Below are positions 58,338-64,000 of a DNA stretch of 64,000 nucleotides, piece after piece; the stretch's first letter is position 1, and each line of letters starts with the position of its first letter. The notes beneath the pieces are model-generated. The model made no database searches. It was not told where the DNA came from and worked only from the letters and a program-made list of their open reading frames with translations. This stretch comes from Bacillus sp. M6-12 (GTDB lineage: Bacteria; Bacillota; Bacilli; Bacillales; DSM-1321). Location of the stretch: the NCBI RefSeq assembly GCF_002860285.1, contig NZ_PGVF01000001.1, positions 620,001 to 684,000 of the forward strand. Reading direction: 5' to 3'. The position numbers were made by a program, and so were the translations under genes.

Positions 58338-60569
58338 TTAAATGAGGTCATCCTCTTCGTCATTCATAAAGCTAATTTCATCAGAAGAAGAATCATTCTT
58401 TTTAGCTTCATTGATAGTAAATGGTTTATCGTCTGCCTCTAATACAATGTCATCCGTAAAGTCGTCATCAGGAGAAATAAATTCTCTTTTATCAACAGGC
58501 TTTTTCTTTTCTTCTACAAGGATAAAGTCATCAATGTTTGGCACTCTATCAGGAATCTCTTTCTTTGTTGCAGGAGCAACAACTGGATTCTTTGCGATAA
58601 CAGGCTCTTTTTGAAGAACAAGGTCTTGTACATGAGCTTGTTGAGGCGTTTCTTCTGAAGAATCCTCTTTGCTTGTATTATCAAGACTTGGCTTTTTAAA
58701 GATGTTTTCATTGTATTCTTCAATCATGGCATCCAGTTTATTGTTTAATTCAACTGGAATGTATTCAATTGTTCCAACTGCTGGTGATTGAATACTATTT
58801 TTCTTGATTAATAGATACGTAATTTCTCCGAAAGGTCGATACATAATATCCGAAGGGGAGAAACGTGCTTCCATTGCTTCTGTTTCACGAACACTAACAT
58901 TGTCGTAACTCATTTTTTGGAATCCATATAACGGATTGAATTTTTGTGAAGAAACCCCTTTTTGAAGTGTCTTTTTCAAAATTTCACCAAATTGGTCACT
59001 GTAATATTTCGCATCCAGTGCGTTTCCACCAGGATAGATAATGATATTACGTGCGTTCGTAGAAACAAGCTCGATAAAGTCTTTCCCTTCTTGTCCACGA
59101 CCCATACCAATTAACGCTCTGTTTTGTGTTGCAAGGTGAGAAGCTACACGATAAGAACGACCTTGTGTAAGCATGTCGGCAAAACCTGGGTTTGCATATA
59201 CTTGGAATTCATCTATATACAAGAAGTGTGCAAGACGAGTATTCTCATTCCCTGGTCTACGGAATACAGACGCTTGGAATTGAAGAATGATAAAGTAACC
59301 CAAGAATCGACCAAGGTCACGCAATGTACCTTGTGCAGTCGCAATTGCAATAACTCCACCTTCTGCAAGGTGTTTATCGAAGTCAATATCATTCTTTCCT
59401 GCTGGTGGATTTAACACTTTACGCAAGAATTTATTAGAAATCAATTTACCAACTTGTGTACGTACTGCAGAACAGTGTTCATACGTTTTAGATTTCTCAT
59501 TGAAATAGTCATTCAAGAAGTATTGAGCAATATCTGAATTTTCTTTTGCAATTTCTGCACTTTCAGCGTTCATACGTGAGAAAGACATAACCATTTTTCT
59601 CCCTGCTCCACCAGGATTTGCAATTAGTGTATAAAGGTCGATAAAGGTTGCATCATTTGCCATTGTTCTTTTCAATACTTTCAAGGCATTACGAATAAGG
59701 TTTTCGTTCATGTCCATGAAGAACTGTGGAGAATCAGGGCTTAACATTTTAAATGTTGTAGCAATGTTTTCAATTACATCCTCTTCTTTTCCGAATAAAG
59801 GGTTAAAATAAGGACAATCGGGCAAAATAGGATTAAAGTAGATAACTGGTCTACCATAATGTTTTGCCATTGCATAGATTTTTTCAGCCAAATCCGCTTT
59901 TGGTTCAATTACAGTAATACCACAATCAGGATTCTGCATATCTTGGTTAATCATAGGAATGATAGTTTGAGAGGTTTTACCAGAACCCGTTGGTCCAAGA
60001 ACTAACATGTGCAAGAATCTATCTTTAAATGGTAGAATCTCCTCTTTTCCAGTATCTTTATTGACTGCTATTTTAATATCTCCTTGTTTTGTTTCAGTTG
60101 TTGAAGATTTAAGACCAAATTTCTCCAAAATGGAGTTTTCATAAATATTGTTAAAAACATCTTTGGTTTCGTCTTTTCTTACCAAAGTCATAATCCCAAT
60201 AGATGTTGCAATATTGATAAAGATACTCAATCTGAATATGGCATGAGCTTTCGATTCACTACTGGACATTCCTCCTAACATTAAAAAGAAATGATTGACT
60301 AATGAAAGAATGAAAATGAGCAATGAAATTTTAAAAATTTTAAACCCATATTTCTTCGATTTTTCTTCTGTATAATCTTTTCCTACCGCAAAGACGATAA
60401 AAATAAGAGCAAAAAGAGTAAAGGTAACGACTATCAAACCTTTATAAAACAAATAGGCAGATACAAAATTTGCTATTTGAAGGGTAAATAAAGCGGTGAT
60501 AATTGTATTGAACTGTTCTTTTAATACATTTGTTGCTTTGGCACTTAACTTGTTTTTATTCTCTGACAA
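58338..60569 (-). CDS. VirD4/TraG-type coupling protein
   Basis: A 743-aa coupling ATPase that hands DNA to the conjugation channel. The first 130 residues have about four membrane segments. The ATPase domain starts near residue 180 (LHMLVLGPTGSGKTSQTIIP, Walker A), with VIEPKADLAEKIYAMAKHYG, Walker B HFLYIDEFQVYANPGF and SHLATQNRALIG. The C-terminal 140 residues are acidic and likely contact the relaxosome. The start is TTG at 60569 after AAAGGAGAGG. Located 28 kb from virB4, with the membrane-anchored 60612-61604 gene upstream in the same unit. Confidence 0.93.
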   Translation of the reverse strand: MSENKNKLSAKATNVLKEQFNTIITALFTLQIANFVSAYLFYKGLIVVTFTLFALIFIVFAVGKDYTEEKSKKYGFKIFKISLLIFILSLVNHFFLMLGGMSSSESKAHAIFRLSIFINIATSIGIMTLVRKDETKDVFNNIYENSILEKFGLKSSTTETKQGDIKIAVNKDTGKEEILPFKDRFLHMLVLGPTGSGKTSQTIIPMINQDMQNPDCGITVIEPKADLAEKIYAMAKHYGRPVIYFNPILPDCPYFNPLFGKEEDVIENIATTFKMLSPDSPQFFMDMNENLIRNALKVLKRTMANDATFIDLYTLIANPGGAGRKMVMSFSRMNAESAEIAKENSDIAQYFLNDYFNEKSKTYEHCSAVRTQVGKLISNKFLRKVLNPPAGKNDIDFDKHLAEGGVIAIATAQGTLRDLGRFLGYFIILQFQASVFRRPGNENTRLAHFLYIDEFQVYANPGFADMLTQGRSYRVASHLATQNRALIGMGRGQEGKDFIELVSTNARNIIIYPGGNALDAKYYSDQFGEILKKTLQKGVSSQKFNPLYGFQKMSYDNVSVRETEAMEARFSPSDIMYRPFGEITYLLIKKNSIQSPAVGTIEYIPVELNNKLDAMIEEYNENIFKKPSLDNTSKEDSSEETPQQAHVQDLVLQKEPVIAKNPVVAPATKKEIPDRVPNIDDFILVEEKKKPVDKREFISPDDDFTDDIVLEADDKPFTINEAKKNDSSSDEISFMNDEEDDLI

Positions 60570-60611
60570 AACTTGTCCTCTCCTTTCTATGAATTGTTGT
60601 TATGAATCAAA

Positions 60612-61604
60612 CTACTTTTTGTTTTCGTTTGTTTCTGTTGTTGATTCTACTGGTGTATCTTCAAAAGATTCGACTTCTTCTTCAATCGTTGGAGTTGAAA
60701 TACCATCGTTTGCCTTATCTTTCAGCTCCATAACACCATCCATAATTGGTCTGCCACTTTGTCTGTTTTCTTCCATTTTTGTCCACTGACCAATTGTGTA
60801 ATAATTAGATTTGTTGTAAGGGTCTTTAATCATGTAAAAACGAAGAACACCGCTTTCATCTTCTAAAATATAGGCTTCTAATTTGAATTTTTCTAAAGTA
60901 AATTCAATTTTGTGATACGTTTTTGTTTCAGGGTACATAATCCCAATTTCATGAGGAATTTCCTCTGTTGTCTTTTTTGAAATAAGTGGATACGTTTTTT
61001 CTTCATAAAGAACTGGATTCAAACTTCCATCATAAAGAATGACATATTGCCTTAAATCTGAATCAAGATGAAGCATGGCGATTAATAAATCTTCAGGGTC
61101 TTCAAACGCACCCATCAAGTTTACAAGAGCCAATCCATTTACTTCTCCATCTTCATCGGTAAGATGACCAGAGAAAAGATTAGAGAACAATGCACCATCG
61201 TCTTGCAATTTTTTCAAAACTTCTGCATCCTCTGTGAATTTGTAACTACTCTGCAACTTATCAAGTTCCTTAATTCCTTCATCGAACTTATATTCACGAT
61301 AAAGGTCACGAACTTCTTGCTCTTTCCCTTTCATTTCACCTACACTCAATTCTTTTTTCCCTTCTGTTAATACAGGGTCTTCTTTTCCTTCATTCATTGG
61401 ATTTGTGTAAACAGGTTCTTCATCTTTGTCCTTTGCTTTATCCCCTTCACCCTTTTGGTTTTGAGAAACTTGGCTGGTCTTAGGAGTTTCTTTGTCATTA
61501 TCATCATTTAAATGTTTGGAAGTATAAATGCTAAATCCCAAACTAACGACAATCGCTACACTTAATGCACCAATCATGATTTTCTTTTTCGCTACTTCTT
61601 TCAA
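60612..61604 (-). CDS. Membrane-anchored protein upstream of virD4
   Basis: A 330-aa protein with one N-terminal membrane segment (about 8-25, IMIGALSVAIVVSLGFSIYT), an acidic low-complexity linker (about 30-80) and a mixed alpha/beta exported domain. Not recognised. It likely shares a transcript with virD4, 42 bases downstream, and so may be an envelope partner of the transfer system. The TTG at 61604 is chosen because GGAGGAG stands 6 bases upstream; in-frame ATGs further upstream fall in the promoter region. Confidence 0.6.
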   Translation of the reverse strand: MKEVAKKKIMIGALSVAIVVSLGFSIYTSKHLNDDNDKETPKTSQVSQNQKGEGDKAKDKDEEPVYTNPMNEGKEDPVLTEGKKELSVGEMKGKEQEVRDLYREYKFDEGIKELDKLQSSYKFTEDAEVLKKLQDDGALFSNLFSGHLTDEDGEVNGLALVNLMGAFEDPEDLLIAMLHLDSDLRQYVILYDGSLNPVLYEEKTYPLISKKTTEEIPHEIGIMYPETKTYHKIEFTLEKFKLEAYILEDESGVLRFYMIKDPYNKSNYYTIGQWTKMEENRQSGRPIMDGVMELKDKANDGISTPTIEEEVESFEDTPVESTTETNENKK

Positions 61605-61631
61605 CGATATCTCCTCCTTATTATTTTGCAT

Positions 61632-61661
61632 ATAGTCAATTATATAACTTTCGTTGACTAT
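61632..61661 (-). promoter_or_regulatory. Inverted repeat ATAGTCAA...TTGACTAT around a TATAAT box
   Basis: Eight-base arms at 61632-61639 and 61654-61661 flank TATAAT (61644..61639 on the minus strand). The -35 hexamer is poor (ATGAAG), so the pair of elements could recruit an activator. Confidence 0.6.
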
Positions 61662-61720
61662 CTTCATATAAATAATATGTAGAATCAAGTTTAATAATGA
61701 ATTTTTACAAGCGTATAACA

Positions 61721-61750
61721 AAAAAAAGCCCCCTACAAAGGGAGCTTTCT
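61721..61750 (-). terminator. Terminator of topB
   Basis: AAAGCTCCCT / AGGGGGCTTT stem followed by T8 on the minus strand. Confidence 0.85.
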
Positions 61751-61751
61751 T

Positions 61752-63830
61752 TTATTTCTTATTAGAAAAAACAAAATCCAATTTGGTTTTATTTAATTTT
61801 AGTTTTGCTTTTCCTTTCTTACCAGACTTCCATGTAAATTCAAGTTCTTTGGATTCTTTACCAGCTAACAACTTTTTAGCTTCTGTTTTGCTGATTTTTG
61901 CACCCATAATTTCTTTTCCAATAATGAAATCGCATGTCTTTTTATACTCTGTACACAAGTAGAAACTTTTACCTTCCACTACATTCGACTTACATTTTGG
62001 ACATTGACCTAATGATTCTTTAGTGGAAGCAGTTGAAACGGTGGCTTTCAAGCTCTTAAAGTCTTCTGTCGTTTGTTTTGCATATTCAATCATTTCTTTA
62101 TAGAAGTCTTCAGCTTTGTATGTTCCTTTTTCTATGCCTGATAATTTTTTCTCCCATGTAGCAGTTAATTCGGGAAGAGTAATATCCTTGCCTTTTAATG
62201 CTTCGATAACAGAAATTCCAAAATCAGTAGCATAAAACTGCTTTACTTTACCTGAACCTTGTCTACCCATGTATTCAAGGTCAACCAGTTTCTCTACAAT
62301 TCCACCCCTTGTAGCTGGTGTACCAATTCCATTTGCTTCTTTTAGGACAGAAGATAATTCTTCATCTTCTACAAACTTCGTTGGGTTTTCCATTGCTTTA
62401 CCTAATGTTTCGTCATTATAACGCTGTGGGGGAGATGTTTTCTTCTCAATTAATTTTACTCCTTTTAGGTCATACACTTCTCCTTTTTTCACATCAGGAA
62501 GCACATTGTCAGTCTTTTTGTAGTTGTATAATTCCATAAAGCCAAGGTCTACAAGCACACTACCAGTCGTATTGAACTTATGTCCATTACTATCAGTAAT
62601 AATGTTTGTTTTGTTTGTTACCATTGGTGGTAAGAAAATAGCCAAAAATCTTCGGCAGACCATTTGAAAGATATTCTTTTCTTTCACAGATAACTTAGAA
62701 AGGTCAACACTTACCCCTGTTGGTATGATAGCGTAGTGGTCTGTAACTTTCTTATCATCTACGTACTTTTTGTTTCCTGATACGGAAGTCAGTACAGAAG
62801 AATTTTTCATAATGGCTTCTGTTTTATCTTTCAATTCTGGAACTGATAACAGAGATTTTAAATGCTTGGTAAAATCTTTTGCTATGGCTGTTGTAAGAAA
62901 TGGAGAATCCGTTCTTGGATAACTTAAAATTTTCTTTTCATACAGTTCTTGAGCAATCTTTAAAGTTTCTGCCATTGTATAACCAAAGGTTCTGTTGGCT
63001 TCATTTGATAATTCTTGTAAATTATGAAGACCAGGAGCAAATTTAGTTTCCTTCTTCTTATTTACTTGAACTACTGTTCCTTGTTTACCTAACTTTTTAA
63101 TTAGGGTTTCTGCCTTTGCTTTATCTAAAAACTTGGTTTCATTTTCGTTTTCTGCATCAAAATAAATCCCTTTATATGAACCAAAGTTTCCTTCAATCTC
63201 CCAAAACGGTTTAGGTACAAAGTTACGAAGCTCCAGTTCTCTATCAACAATTAATTTTAGGACAGGTGTCATAACACGCCCAACACGAATTTTCTTGTTG
63301 GTTGTCATACTCACTGCTCTCGTTCCATTCAACCCAATTAACCAATCAAAATAAGCTCTATATTTAGATGCGATTGTCATGTTCTGTAATGCTGTTTCTT
63401 TTTCATCACGCAAATTATCTAAAGCCCTCTTAAGTTCAGGTTCAGTTAAATCTTTATGCCATATACGTTTAACTGGTAATTTCACTCCGATAGAATCATA
63501 AAAACTAAAGAAGATATGTTGTCCTTCACGACCAGGGTCACATGCGTTGATAATGTAATCATATTCACCAACTTTAATGGTTTCTTTAATATCTTTATAC
63601 ATTGCATATTTGTCTTTAGTTGGCTTGTACTTAAACTTATCAGGAATCATTGGAAGAACAGCTAAATTCCACTTTTCCCAATCTTTGTTATATTCTTGAG
63701 GTTCTTGCAAAGTCATCGTATGACCAGCAAATGTTTTAAATTCAATCGTATCTTTATGACCATATTTATTGTAAACTGCTTGGATTTCCTTCATTAAAGA
63801 AGGTTTTTCTGCAATTAGTAATGCTCTCAT
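61752..63830 (-). CDS. topB: DNA topoisomerase III (type IA)
   Basis: A 692-aa type IA topoisomerase. TOPRIM motifs: LLIAEKPSLMKEIQ (with the catalytic Glu) and IINACDPGREGQHIFFSFYD. The active-site Tyr is in KILSYPRTDSPFLT (near residue 300), and NGIGTPATRGGIVEKL follows. The C-terminal region has a four-Cys pattern (CPKCKSN...CTEYKKTC) and a Lys-rich end. Plasmid TopB-type enzymes decatenate DNA and help replication and transfer. The ATG at 63830 follows GCGAGGAA. Its promoter is TTGACA-17-TATACT with ATAGTC after the -35. Confidence 0.93.
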   Translation of the reverse strand: MRALLIAEKPSLMKEIQAVYNKYGHKDTIEFKTFAGHTMTLQEPQEYNKDWEKWNLAVLPMIPDKFKYKPTKDKYAMYKDIKETIKVGEYDYIINACDPGREGQHIFFSFYDSIGVKLPVKRIWHKDLTEPELKRALDNLRDEKETALQNMTIASKYRAYFDWLIGLNGTRAVSMTTNKKIRVGRVMTPVLKLIVDRELELRNFVPKPFWEIEGNFGSYKGIYFDAENENETKFLDKAKAETLIKKLGKQGTVVQVNKKKETKFAPGLHNLQELSNEANRTFGYTMAETLKIAQELYEKKILSYPRTDSPFLTTAIAKDFTKHLKSLLSVPELKDKTEAIMKNSSVLTSVSGNKKYVDDKKVTDHYAIIPTGVSVDLSKLSVKEKNIFQMVCRRFLAIFLPPMVTNKTNIITDSNGHKFNTTGSVLVDLGFMELYNYKKTDNVLPDVKKGEVYDLKGVKLIEKKTSPPQRYNDETLGKAMENPTKFVEDEELSSVLKEANGIGTPATRGGIVEKLVDLEYMGRQGSGKVKQFYATDFGISVIEALKGKDITLPELTATWEKKLSGIEKGTYKAEDFYKEMIEYAKQTTEDFKSLKATVSTASTKESLGQCPKCKSNVVEGKSFYLCTEYKKTCDFIIGKEIMGAKISKTEAKKLLAGKESKELEFTWKSGKKGKAKLKLNKTKLDFVFSNKK

Positions 63831-63873
63831 GAGTACATTCCTCGCTTTCTTTTCATAGAAATAGCCTACTTTC

Positions 63874-63902
63874 AGTATAACCTATTCGTAGACTATTGTC
63901 AA
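63874..63902 (-). promoter_or_regulatory. Promoter of topB
   Basis: Minus strand TTGACA (63902..63897), 17-bp spacer starting ATAGTC, TATACT (63879..63874). Confidence 0.7.
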
Positions 63903-63922
63903 TTATTTTTTACATTTTCGCT

Positions 63923-64000
63923 TCATTGTTGTGGTTTCGATTGTATCTTTTCTTCTTTTGTTGGTTGCTTATCTGTTGAAGGTTTGTCTGCTTTTTTCTC
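63923..64000 (-). CDS. C-terminal end of an unidentified gene
   Basis: The last 25 codons of a gene that enters from the right: EKKADKPSTDKQPTKEEKIQ followed by SKPQQ and TGA. The Lys/Pro/Gln-rich tail gives no clue to function. No terminator stands between it and the topB promoter, so read-through into topB is possible. Confidence 0.6.
   Translation of the reverse strand, partial: EKKADKPSTDKQPTKEEKIQSKPQQ

Noticed and set aside
1..64000. CRISPR arrays, insertion sequences, tRNA and rRNA genes
   Set aside because: I looked for regularly spaced repeats, transposase genes with terminal repeats, and conserved RNA cores and saw none. The repeats found are short or only two copies.

Overview
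The window is AT-rich, low-GC Gram-positive (Bacillota, Bacillus-like) DNA that reads as part of a large conjugative plasmid or a similar big mobile replicon. Reasons: strong AGGAGG ribosome sites, many TTG/GTG starts, a sporulation-type sigma factor, Gram-positive surface proteins, no rRNA, tRNA or insertion sequence, and a mix of plasmid housekeeping and transfer genes. No replication initiator, relaxase or partition gene was recognised, so the replicon type is an inference and the species cannot be named.

Layout. 1-19.6 kb: DNA metabolism and small regulators. These are a partial SSB-like gene, thymidine kinase, a MerR-like regulator, a LysM-like membrane protein, a RuvC-like resolvase, a YtxC-like protein, both topoisomerase IV subunits (parC and parE, 5 kb apart), two secreted discoidin-type proteins plus a decayed third copy, an orphan MazF-like toxin and a NucS-like nuclease. 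19.8-32.3 kb: a type IV secretion/conjugation locus with two VirB2-like small membrane proteins, a transglycosylase/M23 hydrolase, VirB6/TrbL-like, VirB4-like, PrgI-like, and two tandem wall hydrolases with shared N-termini and different catalytic domains. 32.5-37.8 kb: Dam methylase, ClpX, a sigma factor, a thioredoxin-like lipoprotein and unknowns. 37.9-47.9 kb: a complete Tad/Flp pilus locus (prepilin peptidase, TadE/F-like, Flp pilin, TadC, TadB, TadA, a PsiE-like protein, TadZ, CpaB, and a second TadZ/CpaE-like protein with a damaged P-loop). 48-51 kb: an XRE regulator, a small unknown gene, a 329-bp repeat-rich non-coding stretch and a replication-relaxation family gene, together a candidate origin of transfer. 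51.1-57.4 kb: an operon of DNA methyltransferases, one of them split in two around an LTA-synthase-like gene. 57.5-64 kb: a long-form ribosome hibernation factor, VirD4 coupling protein, a membrane-anchored partner and topoisomerase III.

Three patterns cut across the map. (1) The heptamer TATAGTC/GACTATA recurs in at least 27 intergenic places, often as the -35 box plus the following ATA (TTGACTATA) with a -10 box 17 bp away, and several times as a palindrome or inverted repeat: it looks like a shared operator/promoter element of the whole replicon. (2) Two unrelated operons (prgI and tadZ) carry the same arrangement: ribosome site, short leader ORF, 13-bp hairpin overlapping it, T-rich tract, then a gene whose ATG has no ribosome site of its own. 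(3) About half of the genes are best started at TTG or GTG.

The conjugation and Tad loci probably build two envelope machines, VirD4/VirB4/TopB/SSB serve DNA transfer and processing, and the methyltransferases, ClpX, sigma factor, HPF and topoisomerase IV let the element act on host DNA and host physiology. Almost all genes are on the minus strand in short operons closed by clear hairpin terminators.
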